A stretch of 64,000 nt of DNA from Nocardiopsis sp. N85. GTDB lineage: Bacteria > Actinomycetota > Actinomycetes > Streptosporangiales > Streptosporangiaceae. Made by a program: the position numbers and the translations under genes. The stretch covers positions 1 to 64,000 of the forward strand of contig NZ_JARBUT010000023.1 in the NCBI RefSeq assembly GCF_028882275.1, given 5' to 3'. A model generated the notes under the pieces. It searched no databases, was not told the DNA's origin, and saw only the letters and a program-made list of their open reading frames with translations. Positions within the stretch are counted from its first letter, which is position 1. Every line of letters starts with the position of its first letter. Below are positions 50,185 through 58,652 of the stretch, piece by piece.

Positions 50185-51552
50185 TCAGGAGGCGGGTGTG
50201 CCCGTGACCGTCTCCCGTCCGACCCGTTCGGGGCTTCGGGGGGCCGGTACGCCTTCGGGCGCGTTCGGGCCGGTCAGCTGTTCGGGCGCGGGCACCTCGT
50301 TGGCGTCCATGCCGTAGCCGACCGCGCGGATCCCTCCGTCGGCTCCCTCGACGCCGCGCCGCCCGTCCGGGGACGGAGCGGACGCGTCGAACCCGTCCGC
50401 GAGTGCGGGGGACCCGGAGAACGTGCCGCTGTCGTCCACGATGGCGTAGCGCAGCCCCGCCTTGAACGTCACCACGTTCTTCTCGTCGTCCGAGCAGAAG
50501 GTGTGGTCGGGGTCGTCGCGCACCACGTAGATCACGTGCTTCTCGGCGTACATGGCCGTGACGCGGCCGGCGGCGGCGTTCCCGTCCACCTGCACCGACT
50601 GCTGCTGCATCTCGGTGTTCGCGAAGGAGCGCGAGTAGCCCAGGGTCGTCGTCACCGACCCGCTCACCTTGACGCCGACGCCCTCCACCGACACACCGGC
50701 CTCGAAGCCCACCGTGATGCCGACGCTCTTGCTGTAGGTACGGGTCTGGGTGTCGGTGACGCCCCAGGAGACGGTCTGCCCCATGTGGCCGTCCTTGCTG
50801 CTGCCGCGCAGGTCCAGCGCGGCCACCAGCGTGTAGGAGCGGCGGCGGCGCAGGGTGTAGGTGGGCGAGTTCTCGACGATCCAGGCCCGGGACTTGGTGC
50901 GGTCGTCGACCGCCACGCAGGGTACGAGGACCTCGCGGTCGATGATCGCGTTCTGCTCCTGGGGGATGTCGTCGGGGTCCGTGATCCTGGGGCGGGCCAG
51001 GTTCCCACCCCGGGTGACGGGGAGGGGCAGGTTGAGCACGTAGACCTGACCCGGGTCCTTCCCGATGGGGAGCCCCATCATGTTCAGTCCGCAGAACCAG
51101 AACCCCGGATCGGGGGCGATCAGGACGCTGTCCTTCTCCAGGGTCTGCCGGGGCCGCTTGGTGCGCAGCAGCTCGAAGATCATTCCGTGGTCCACCGCGA
51201 CGCTGTACTTGTCGCCGGGCACCGCGTAGTCGACGCCGTCGATGGTCTCCTTGACGCAGGCCAGGTGTTCCTTGGGCACGCGCTTGAGCCAGGAGAACTG
51301 GTGGTCCGGCGCGTCGGAGAAGGCGTGGTAGCCGGCGGGCGGGACGACCCGGTGGCCCCAGTCGAGCTTGTGCCAGTCCTGGGCCGGTCGGACCGCCCCG
51401 CTGGAGGGGTCGGTGGACCTGATCCAGGTGGTGATCCCCTTGGTGTCGATGCTTCCGGTCAGTGCGTAGTAGTTCTCGTTGGGACGGGCGGTCTCACCGG
51501 TGGAGAAGATCGCGGTGATCTCCCCGAACACGCATTCCTTGGAGTAGGGCAT
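50185..51552 (-). CDS. Hypothetical protein with aerolysin-like beta-hairpin region
   Basis: 455 aa, no signal peptide and no long hydrophobic helix. The N-terminal half is Trp/Pro-rich (WHKLDWGHRVVPPAGYHAFS). Around residues 280-350, strands alternate polar and non-polar residues with many Gly/Ser/Thr (GITVGFEAGVSVEGVGVKVS, GSVTTTLGYSRSFANTE), then QQSVQVDGNAAAGRVTAMYA and VIYVVRDD. That is the look of the membrane-inserting hairpin of aerolysin/ETX-MTX2 beta-pore toxins. The family cannot be fixed by eye. The last about 80 residues are disordered. It is a single gene. ATG at 51552 follows GAAGAGG. Confidence 0.6.
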   Translation of the reverse strand: MPYSKECVFGEITAIFSTGETARPNENYYALTGSIDTKGITTWIRSTDPSSGAVRPAQDWHKLDWGHRVVPPAGYHAFSDAPDHQFSWLKRVPKEHLACVKETIDGVDYAVPGDKYSVAVDHGMIFELLRTKRPRQTLEKDSVLIAPDPGFWFCGLNMMGLPIGKDPGQVYVLNLPLPVTRGGNLARPRITDPDDIPQEQNAIIDREVLVPCVAVDDRTKSRAWIVENSPTYTLRRRRSYTLVAALDLRGSSKDGHMGQTVSWGVTDTQTRTYSKSVGITVGFEAGVSVEGVGVKVSGSVTTTLGYSRSFANTEMQQQSVQVDGNAAAGRVTAMYAEKHVIYVVRDDPDHTFCSDDEKNVVTFKAGLRYAIVDDSGTFSGSPALADGFDASAPSPDGRRGVEGADGGIRAVGYGMDANEVPAPEQLTGPNAPEGVPAPRSPERVGRETVTGTPAS

Positions 51553-52056
51553 GGGCCTCTTCCTGTGGTGCCGGGGGCGCGGCGCCCGGCCGGGCCGATC
51601 GGCGTGCAAGGCCGGGCGCCGTGCCCCGTCTGCCAGGGCGTTGTGTGCCGACAGGGGGCAGAACCGCGTACGCGACGCCGACACCGCCATGGTCTCCGCG
51701 GCGGGCGGGATCGCGCCGGCGCCGCGCGGTTCCCTCCGCGGATCGCCGCACGCCGGGTGCCCACGTGCGGAGGACACGGGACAAAGGCCCGCCGAAGCGA
51801 GGGACCGGTTACCCGGGTTAGGGGACACCCGTAACGCGTACGAAGGGGGCCCGCCCACGGGCGGCGGGTGTGATCACGTCGGGGCGGTCTCGACGGCCGG
51901 GCACACCGGTGTGCCGCGTCATGCCCGCGAACCGCGCGCACCGGCCCCACCCGTCCGGCCCCACCCGTCCGGCCCCACCCGTCCGGGCCGGGCGGGGCCG
52001 GCGGGATGTGACCGACGTGCGCGCGGACGTGACCGGGCCCACGGGGCTCCGTGTCG
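51553..52056. other. Intergenic stretch between the aerolysin-like gene and the metal-type importer
   Basis: About 500 bases with no recognised gene. It contains the 14-base tandem repeat at 51945-51986. The last part leads into the Fur/Zur-type box. The divergent promoters must lie here. Confidence 0.5.
51945..51986. repeat. Three tandem copies of a 14-base unit
   Basis: CCCCACCCGTCCGG is repeated three times head to tail without mismatch at 51945, 51959 and 51973. It is a simple GC-rich minisatellite upstream of the importer operon. Its role is unknown. Confidence 0.85.
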
Positions 52057-52077
52057 CGATAATGAAAACGATTATCG
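52057..52077. promoter_or_regulatory. Fur/Zur-family metal box upstream of the importer operon
   Basis: CGATAAT-N7-ATTATCG is a perfect 7-7-7 inverted repeat. Within it GATAATGAAAACGATTATC agrees with the classical 19-base Fur box at 16 positions. TGAAAACGATTATC is also close to actinobacterial Zur boxes (TGAAAA-N2-ATTTTCA type). It is AT-rich in a GC-rich region and lies 85 bases before the first gene. Which Fur-family regulator binds cannot be told. Confidence 0.7.
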
Positions 52078-52161
52078 TAATATGTCCTGATCAGGCACGA
52101 CGTGTCCACGCCGTGATCCCCCATGCCCCGACCCCCGTACGCCCCGACCGGAAGAACCTCC

Positions 52162-53649
52162 GTGCACCCTCACAGATCCGCCCTCTCCGCCTGCCTCGCC
52201 GTGGCCTCGGCCCTGGCGGTGGCCGGCTGCCTGCCCGACGGCGGCGCCGACGCCGCCGACGACGGGCGCATCTCGATCGCGATGATGCAGCCTCCCCGGT
52301 CGTCCCTCTCCCCGCTGAGCGACGACGCCTTCAAGCTCTCCCGCTGGAGCACCGCCGAGACCCTCGTCACCCTCGACGAGGACGGCGACCCGCTTCCGGG
52401 CCTGGCCACCGAATGGTCCTCGGCCGACGACACGACCTGGACGTTCACCGTCCGGGACGGGGTGACCTTCCACGACGGCACGGAGCTCACCGCCGCCGTG
52501 GCCGCCCACTCCCTGGAGTACGCCGCCCGGGCCACGCCCGCGCCGCGCATCCTCGACGGCCTGGCACTGGAGATCGACGCGGAGGGCGACACGCTCACCG
52601 TCACCGCCGAGCGGGAGGACCCCCTGCTGCCCCAGCGGCTCTCCTCGCCGCAACTGTCGATCCTCGCCGAGAGCGCCTACTCCGGCGACACGGTCAGCCC
52701 CGTCGGCACCGGATCGGGTCCCTTCGAGCTGGTCGAGGTCGACGGCACCACCTCCGCCCGCCTGGACCGCTACGACGGTTACTGGGGAGAACCCGCCCTG
52801 GCCGCCGGCATCGACGTGACCTTCGTGCCCGACGGCACCGCCCGCGCCGCCGCCCTGCGCACCGGCGAGGCCGACATCGTCGAGTCCGTGCCCACCTCCC
52901 AGGCCTCGCTCCTGGACCCGGACACCCTCACCGAGGTGCCGATGCCGCGCACCAACACCCTCTACCTCAACACCGAGGAGGGTCCCTTCACCGACCCCGC
53001 GCTGCGCGCCGCCGTCCGCGCGGCCATCGACCCCCGGGCCCTGGTGGACGGCGTCTACGAGGGACGCGCCGACGTCGCCGAAGGCCTCCTCGGCCCCGCC
53101 CTGCCCTGGTCCGCCGAGCGCCCCGAACGCGATGAGCCCACCCCCACCGGCGACCCCGACGGGACGGCCATCACCCTGGCCACCTTCACCGACCGCGCCG
53201 AACTGCCCGAGGTCGCCACCGTGCTGGAACAGCAGCTGGAGGACGCCGGCTTCGAGGTGCGACAGGTCGTGCGCGAGTACGCCGACATCGAGGAGGACGC
53301 CCTCGCCGGAGAGTTCGACGCGTTCGTCCTCTCCCGGGCGACCGTGCTCGACTCCGGGGACCCCGCCGCCTACATGACCAGCGACTTCTCCTGCGAGGGG
53401 TCCTTCAACATCGCCCGACTGTGCGACGAGGACGTGGACGCCGCCCTGTCGGAGGCCGAGAAGGCGCCCGTGGGCGACGAGCGCCGCGCCGCGATCCTGG
53501 CCGCCGAGGCCGCGATCCTGGACACCGACGCCGCCATCCCGATGCTGCACGAACGCGTCATCCAGGGGGACGCGACCCACGTCGCGGACTCCGCCAAGGA
53601 CCCCCGCGAACGCCTGCTCGTCACCCCGCTCACCCACCTGACCCCGTGA
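52162..53649 (+). CDS. Opp/Dpp/Nik-type ABC importer, substrate-binding lipoprotein
   Basis: 495 aa SBP_bac_5 protein. The lipoprotein signal ends VAGC. The body has the family's WTFTVRDGVTFHDGTELTA segment, SGPFELVEVD, and VRAAIDPRALVDGVYEG. It binds a peptide, a metal-ligand complex or a nickel chelate, and passes it to the fused permease. The GTG at 52162 has GGAAGAA upstream. A longer ATG at 52123 has none. The Fur/Zur box 85 bases upstream suggests metal regulation. Overlaps the permease gene (GTGA). Confidence 0.88.
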   Translation: MHPHRSALSACLAVASALAVAGCLPDGGADAADDGRISIAMMQPPRSSLSPLSDDAFKLSRWSTAETLVTLDEDGDPLPGLATEWSSADDTTWTFTVRDGVTFHDGTELTAAVAAHSLEYAARATPAPRILDGLALEIDAEGDTLTVTAEREDPLLPQRLSSPQLSILAESAYSGDTVSPVGTGSGPFELVEVDGTTSARLDRYDGYWGEPALAAGIDVTFVPDGTARAAALRTGEADIVESVPTSQASLLDPDTLTEVPMPRTNTLYLNTEEGPFTDPALRAAVRAAIDPRALVDGVYEGRADVAEGLLGPALPWSAERPERDEPTPTGDPDGTAITLATFTDRAELPEVATVLEQQLEDAGFEVRQVVREYADIEEDALAGEFDAFVLSRATVLDSGDPAAYMTSDFSCEGSFNIARLCDEDVDAALSEAEKAPVGDERRAAILAAEAAILDTDAAIPMLHERVIQGDATHVADSAKDPRERLLVTPLTHLTP

Positions 53650-55466
53650 CCGCCGCACACACCGGCGCCCGAGCCGCCCGGTGGGCGACGCCCGTCGTCT
53701 CCCGCCTCGCCGCGCTGACGCTCATCACCGTCGTCATCGGACTGCTGCCCTGGCTGTCCGGTCGCGACCCCGCCCTGGCGGTGCTGCGCGCCCGCTTCGC
53801 CGAACGCGAACCCACCGAGGAGGCGCTGGCGGCGATCCGGGCGGACCTGGGCCTGGACGCCGGACCCTGGGTGATGCTCGCCCACTGGCTCCACGGGGCC
53901 GCGCTCGGCGACCTCGGCCACTCCTGGGTCTCCGGCGCGCCCGTCCTGCCCGCCGTCGTCTCGGCGATGGGCGTCTCGCTCACGGTCATGGCGGCCGCGC
54001 TCGCCGTCGCGCTCCTCACCGCGACGGCGCTGTGCGCGCCCACCCTGGTCCGGGGGGCGCGCGGCACCCTGCGCCCGGGGGCCTCGGGCGGCGGGGCCGC
54101 CGCGGCGATGTTCACGGCCCTGCCCGAGTTCCTCATCGCCATCCTGCTCATGCTCGTGCTGTCGGTGTGGGCGGGGCTGCTCCCGCCCTACGGCTGGCGG
54201 GAACCGGTGCACCTGGTGCTCCCGGCCCTGGCGCTGGGCGTCCCCGCCGGCGGACTGCTGGGCCGGCTCGTCGACGACGCGCTGCCCGCCGTGTACGCCG
54301 AACGCTGGGTGCCCCTGTGGCGGGCCTCGGGGTGCGCGCCGGGGCTGATCGCCCTGGCGGTGCTGCGCCGGGCCACCCCCGCGCTCGTCCCCCAGCTCGG
54401 CATGGTCGCCATCGGCCTGCTCGGGGGCGCGGTGGCGGTGGAGACCATCTTCACCGTCCCCGGCATCGGCCGCACCGCACTGGGCGCCGTGCGGGCCCAG
54501 GACCTGCCGATGGTCCAGGGGTCGGTGCTCGCCCTGGTGCTCCTGGGCATGGCGGCCGGTCTGCTCGCGCAGAGCGCCCGCCTGCGCATGCTGGGACCGG
54601 GCCTGCGCGCGGCGGCCCTGGCCCCGCCGCCGCCGAGCACCGACGCGGCGGGCGCGGTCCGCCGGGCGATCCCCTGGGCGTGCGCGACCCTGCTCCTGAC
54701 GGTGATCCTCTGGGGCCTGACCCGCGACGCGATGACCGTCCAGGTGGCCGAGCGGCTCGCGGCCCCCTCCTGGGCGCATCCGCTGGGCACCGACGGGGTC
54801 GGCCGCGACGTCCTGGCCCGCCTGGGCCACGGCGCCCTCACCACCGTCGGCGTCGCCGCCCTGGTGTGCCTGGCGGGTCTGCTCATCGCGGTGCCGATCG
54901 GATTCCTCCCGGGACTGTCGGCGGGCCTCGCCGAAACGGCCAACGCCCTGCCCCCGGTGATCGCGGGCATCCTGGTGGCCGCCGTGCTCGGCCCCGGGCA
55001 GTCGGGCGCCGCCCTGGCCGTGGCCCTGGTCACCTGGCCCCCGTTGGCCGCCCACACCGCCGCCCTGGTCCAGGAGACGCGCGCGGCGACCCACCTGACC
55101 GCCCAGCGCGCCCTGGGCGCCGACGCCCGCTGGATCCTGCTGCGGCACGTCCTGCCCTCGGTGCTGGGACCGGTCGCCAGGAACGCGGTGCTGCGCCTGC
55201 CGGGCACCGCCCTGGCCCTGGCCTCCCTGGGCTTCCTCGGACTGGGCGCACAGCCGCCCTCCGCCGAATGGGGGGCGAGCCTGTCGGAGTCCCTGCCCTA
55301 CGTGGAACGGGCCCCCCTGGCGGCCCTGGCCCCCACCGCCATGCTCCTGCTCCTGGCCGCGTTCGCGGTCTCCGCCTCCACGCTCCCGCCGCGCACCCGG
55401 ACCGGCCCGGGGCGGCGGACCCCCGCACCGGCCGGGGCGACGACACCGGAAGGGACGGCCCGATGA
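53646..55466 (+). CDS. Fused ABC permease (DppB-DppC in one chain)
   Basis: 606 aa. Residues 1 to about 320 are a DppB-like permease (EAA-loop region RASGCAPGLIALAVLRRATP, ETIFTVPGIGRTALGAVRAQDL). Residues about 345-590 are a DppC-like permease (HPLGTDGVGRDVLARLGHGA, TAQRALGADARWILLRHVLP). Normally these are two genes. Here they are joined by a Pro-rich linker with no stop. Together they make the channel. The GTG start overlaps the previous stop, and the next gene overlaps by ATGA. Confidence 0.88.
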   Translation: MTAAHTGARAARWATPVVSRLAALTLITVVIGLLPWLSGRDPALAVLRARFAEREPTEEALAAIRADLGLDAGPWVMLAHWLHGAALGDLGHSWVSGAPVLPAVVSAMGVSLTVMAAALAVALLTATALCAPTLVRGARGTLRPGASGGGAAAAMFTALPEFLIAILLMLVLSVWAGLLPPYGWREPVHLVLPALALGVPAGGLLGRLVDDALPAVYAERWVPLWRASGCAPGLIALAVLRRATPALVPQLGMVAIGLLGGAVAVETIFTVPGIGRTALGAVRAQDLPMVQGSVLALVLLGMAAGLLAQSARLRMLGPGLRAAALAPPPPSTDAAGAVRRAIPWACATLLLTVILWGLTRDAMTVQVAERLAAPSWAHPLGTDGVGRDVLARLGHGALTTVGVAALVCLAGLLIAVPIGFLPGLSAGLAETANALPPVIAGILVAAVLGPGQSGAALAVALVTWPPLAAHTAALVQETRAATHLTAQRALGADARWILLRHVLPSVLGPVARNAVLRLPGTALALASLGFLGLGAQPPSAEWGASLSESLPYVERAPLAALAPTAMLLLLAAFAVSASTLPPRTRTGPGRRTPAPAGATTPEGTAR

Positions 55467-56479
55467 CCGATCGACCCCTGCTGTCGGTCCGCGACCTGCG
55501 GGTCACCCTGCGCGGACGGGGCGGGACACCGGTCCACGCCGTGCGCGGCCTGTCCTTCGACGTCCGGCCCGGCGAGGTCCTCGGCCTGGTGGGCGAGTCC
55601 GGTGCCGGGAAGTCCATCACCGCGCACACGGTCCTGGGCATGGCGCCCCACGGCGCGACCGTCGGCGGCAGCGTCGACCTGGACGGCCGGGAACTGGTCG
55701 GCGCCTCACCGGCCGTCCTCCGGTCCCTGCGCGGCGGCCGCATGGCCCTGATCCCCCAGAACGCGCTCAGCGCGCTCAGCCCCGTCCACACCGTGGGCGG
55801 ACAGCTCGTCCGCGCGCTGCGCTCGAACCGGAGGATGGGCCGGGCCAGGGCGTGGCGGCTGGCGGTGGAGGCCCTGGACCGGGCCGGGATCCCCGACGCC
55901 GCCCGGCGCGCCCGGGCCCACCCCCACGAGTTCTCCGGCGGCATGCGCCAGCGGGCGGTCATCGCGATGGCCACCGTCAACGAGCCCGACCTCGTGTTCG
56001 CCGACGAGCCCACCACCGCGCTCGACCCCGTCATGCAGGCCCACGTGCTCGACCGGCTCCGCGAACTGCGCGAGCGGACCGGCACCGCGATCGTCCTCAT
56101 CACCCACGACCTGGGCGTGGTCGGCGGATACGCCGACCGGACGGTGGTCGTGTACGCCGGACGTCACGTCGAGTCGGGCCCGGCGGTGCCGGTCCTCACC
56201 GCTCCCCGCGCCCCCTACACCGCGGGCCTGGTCGCGTCCCTGCCGCCGCTGGAGGCGACCGACCGCCGGCTCCCCACCATCGAGGGCACACCGCCCGCCC
56301 CGGAGTCGCCGCCGGGCGGCTGCGCCTTCGCCCCCCGCTGCCCCCACGTCCGAGAGGTCTGCCGGACGGAGGAACCCGTACCGCTCCCCGTCGGCGAACC
56401 CGGACGGCTGGTCTCCTGCCACCGTCTGGCGGACCTGCCCGACCCACTGACCCACCCGTTCGCGCCGACCCCGCGATGA
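55463..56479 (+). CDS. ABC importer ATPase, DppD/OppD type
   Basis: 338 aa. Walker A GESGAGKS, the Q loop in LIPQNALSALSPVHT, signature FSGGMRQRAVIAMA, Walker B LVFADEPTTALD and the H-loop THDLGVV are all intact. The C-terminal oligopeptide-transporter extension has three Cys (CAFAPRCPHVREVC) as in OppD, where they bind an iron-sulfur cluster. It pairs with the following ATPase to drive uptake. Start ATG overlaps the permease stop. Confidence 0.93.
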   Translation: MTDRPLLSVRDLRVTLRGRGGTPVHAVRGLSFDVRPGEVLGLVGESGAGKSITAHTVLGMAPHGATVGGSVDLDGRELVGASPAVLRSLRGGRMALIPQNALSALSPVHTVGGQLVRALRSNRRMGRARAWRLAVEALDRAGIPDAARRARAHPHEFSGGMRQRAVIAMATVNEPDLVFADEPTTALDPVMQAHVLDRLRELRERTGTAIVLITHDLGVVGGYADRTVVVYAGRHVESGPAVPVLTAPRAPYTAGLVASLPPLEATDRRLPTIEGTPPAPESPPGGCAFAPRCPHVREVCRTEEPVPLPVGEPGRLVSCHRLADLPDPLTHPFAPTPR

Positions 56480-57324
56480 GGACCACCATGGACGACCCGA
56501 ACGACCCCGCCCCGGTGCCGCTGCTCCGGGTGCGCGACCTCGTGGTGCGCCACCCCGGCCCCACCCGGCGTTCCGCGCCGCTGACCGCCGTCGACGGCGT
56601 CTCCTTCGACGTGCACGCCGGAGAGACGCTCGCCCTGGTCGGCGAATCCGGATGCGGCAAGACCAGCGCGGCCACCGCCGTCCTGGGCCTGCGCCGCCCC
56701 GACGCCGGGTCCGTGCGCTTCGAGGGCGCCGAGCTCACCACCCTGGGCGAGGCCGGACTGCGCGCCCTGCGGCCCGCCTTCCAGCCCGTCCTCCAGGACC
56801 CCTACGGTTCGCTCAGCCCGCGCCTGCGGGTGCGCGACGCCGTCGCCGAACCCCTGCGGATCCACGGCCGCTGGGAGCGCGCGACCGGCCCCGACCGGGT
56901 GGACGCGCTCCTGGGGAAGGTGGGACTCGACCCCGCCCACGGCGACCGGTTCCCGCACGAGCTGTCCGGCGGACAGTGCCAGCGCGTCGGCATCGCCCGC
57001 GCGCTGGCCTGCGAACCGAGACTGCTGGTACTGGACGAACCCGTCTCCGCCCTGGACCCCTCGGTGCGCGCCGGCGTCCTCAACCTGCTCACCGGACTCC
57101 AGGACGAGCTGGGCCTGGGCTACCTGTTCATCTGCCACGACCTCCCCCTCGCGCGGCACATCGCCCACCGCGTCGCCGTCATGCGCCAGGGGAGGATCGT
57201 GGAGACCGGACCCGCGCGCCGTGTCCTGACCGACCCCGAACACCCGTACACGCGTGAACTCGTGCGGGCGGTCCCGTCGATCCACGGAGCGGCCTCCGAG
57301 TCGTCGCTCCCGGCCACGCCGTGA
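56476..57324 (+). CDS. ABC importer ATPase, DppF/OppF type
   Basis: 282 aa. Walker A GESGCGKTS, signature LSGGQCQRVGIARAL, Walker B LVLDEPVSALDPS and H-loop CHDLPLAR are intact. It lacks the long C-terminal extension of OppF-type proteins, so it is a short version. It is second ATPase of the importer, joined to the first by an ATGA overlap. It is followed by the MFS gene, whose GTG overlaps this stop. Confidence 0.92.
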   Translation: MRTTMDDPNDPAPVPLLRVRDLVVRHPGPTRRSAPLTAVDGVSFDVHAGETLALVGESGCGKTSAATAVLGLRRPDAGSVRFEGAELTTLGEAGLRALRPAFQPVLQDPYGSLSPRLRVRDAVAEPLRIHGRWERATGPDRVDALLGKVGLDPAHGDRFPHELSGGQCQRVGIARALACEPRLLVLDEPVSALDPSVRAGVLNLLTGLQDELGLGYLFICHDLPLARHIAHRVAVMRQGRIVETGPARRVLTDPEHPYTRELVRAVPSIHGAASESSLPATP

Positions 57325-58652
57325 CCCCCGCTCCGGCGTCCCGGCGCGCTCCGGGCCCGCTGCCCCTGCTGTTGATCGGGTCCCAGTGCGCGTTCAACAT
57401 CGGCTTCTTCGCGGTGCTCCCGTACCTGGCCGATCACCTCGGCGGCGCGCTCGGCCTCGCGGGGTGGCTGGTCGGCCTGGTCCTGGGTCTGCGGACCTTC
57501 AGCCAACAGGGGCTGTTCGTCGTCGGGGGCGCGCTCACCGACCGGTTCGGGCCGCGTCCGGTCGTGCTGGTCGGCTGCGCGCTGCGCGTGGTCGGGTTCT
57601 GCCTGCTCGGCTTCGCCGAGGCGACGGGCGCGGTCATCGCCTCGGTGCTGCTCATCGGTTTCGCCGCCGCGCTGTTCTCCCCGGCGGTCGAGACGGAGAT
57701 CGCCCGCCAGGCCGTCGAGCACGAACGCCGCACCGGCATCCCCCGGACCCGGATGCTCGGATGGTTCTCCGTCGCGGGGCAGGCCGGAACCCTCGTCGGC
57801 CCGCTGCTGGGGATCCTCCTTCTCTCCGGCGGGTTCCGGACGGCCTGCCTGGTCGGGGCGGCCGTCTTCGTCCTGGTGCTGGTCGGGCACCTGTTCCTGA
57901 TGCCCCCTGGAGCGCCCGAGCCGCGCGCCACCGAGCCCGGGGACACGCGCCCGCCGACGGCGGTCGACCGCCGCTTCGTGGGCCTGTGCCTGGTCTACGG
58001 CGGCTACCTCCTGGCCTACAACCAGCTCTACCTGGCACTGCCCGGAGAGGTGGAGCGGGTCACCGGCTCCCAGACGGCCCTGGGCTGGCTGCTCGCCTGG
58101 TCGTCGGCGCTCTACGTCGCCGCGCAGTTCCCCCTGCTGCGCTGGGCCACCGTCCGCCTGAGCCGCCGGGTGACCCTGGTGTCCGGGCTGGTGCTGATCG
58201 CGCTGGGGTTCGTCGCCGTCGCCGTGCCGATCGCGGTCGACGCCTCACCGGGGCTGCTGCCCGCGGCGGTGTTCGTCACCGCGCTCACCCTGGGCCAGGC
58301 CCTCATCGTGCCCACGGTCCGGGCCTGGGTCCCCGACCTGGTCGAGGACCGTCGGCTGGGCCTGTTCACCGGAGTCCTGTCCTCGGTGTCCGGCCTGGTG
58401 GTCCTGCTGGGCGGCGTACCCGTCGGCGCGCTCCTGGACCTCGGCGGCCCGCTCGTGTGGTTCCTCCTGGCCCTGGTGACGCTGGCCGCGGCGGTCATGG
58501 TCCCCCGGGATCAGGAGCCCAGCGCCCGCTTGAGGACCTTGCCCATGTCGTTGCGGGGCAGGGAGTCGACCACGCGCAACCGGCGGGGCCGCTTGTGGGG
58601 CGCCAGCTCGGCGGCCACCAGGTCCGACAGCTCCGCCAACGACGGGGCCTGA
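57321..58652 (+). CDS. MFS transporter at the end of the importer operon
   Basis: 443 aa, twelve membrane segments. The MFS loop GGALTDRFGPRPVVLVG follows TM2. Residues from about 400 on (after the last helix) read an Arg/Ser-rich tail that lies antisense to the matB gene. Because it overlaps by ATGA-type coupling with the importer ATPase, it belongs to the operon. In metallophore systems with this layout (CntABCDF + CntE), the MFS protein exports the ligand. That role is inferred from order only. The last about 45 residues may be an artefact of a lost stop. Confidence 0.85.
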   Translation: MTPAPASRRAPGPLPLLLIGSQCAFNIGFFAVLPYLADHLGGALGLAGWLVGLVLGLRTFSQQGLFVVGGALTDRFGPRPVVLVGCALRVVGFCLLGFAEATGAVIASVLLIGFAAALFSPAVETEIARQAVEHERRTGIPRTRMLGWFSVAGQAGTLVGPLLGILLLSGGFRTACLVGAAVFVLVLVGHLFLMPPGAPEPRATEPGDTRPPTAVDRRFVGLCLVYGGYLLAYNQLYLALPGEVERVTGSQTALGWLLAWSSALYVAAQFPLLRWATVRLSRRVTLVSGLVLIALGFVAVAVPIAVDASPGLLPAAVFVTALTLGQALIVPTVRAWVPDLVEDRRLGLFTGVLSSVSGLVVLLGGVPVGALLDLGGPLVWFLLALVTLAAAVMVPRDQEPSARLRTLPMSLRGRESTTRNRRGRLWGASSAATRSDSSANDGA

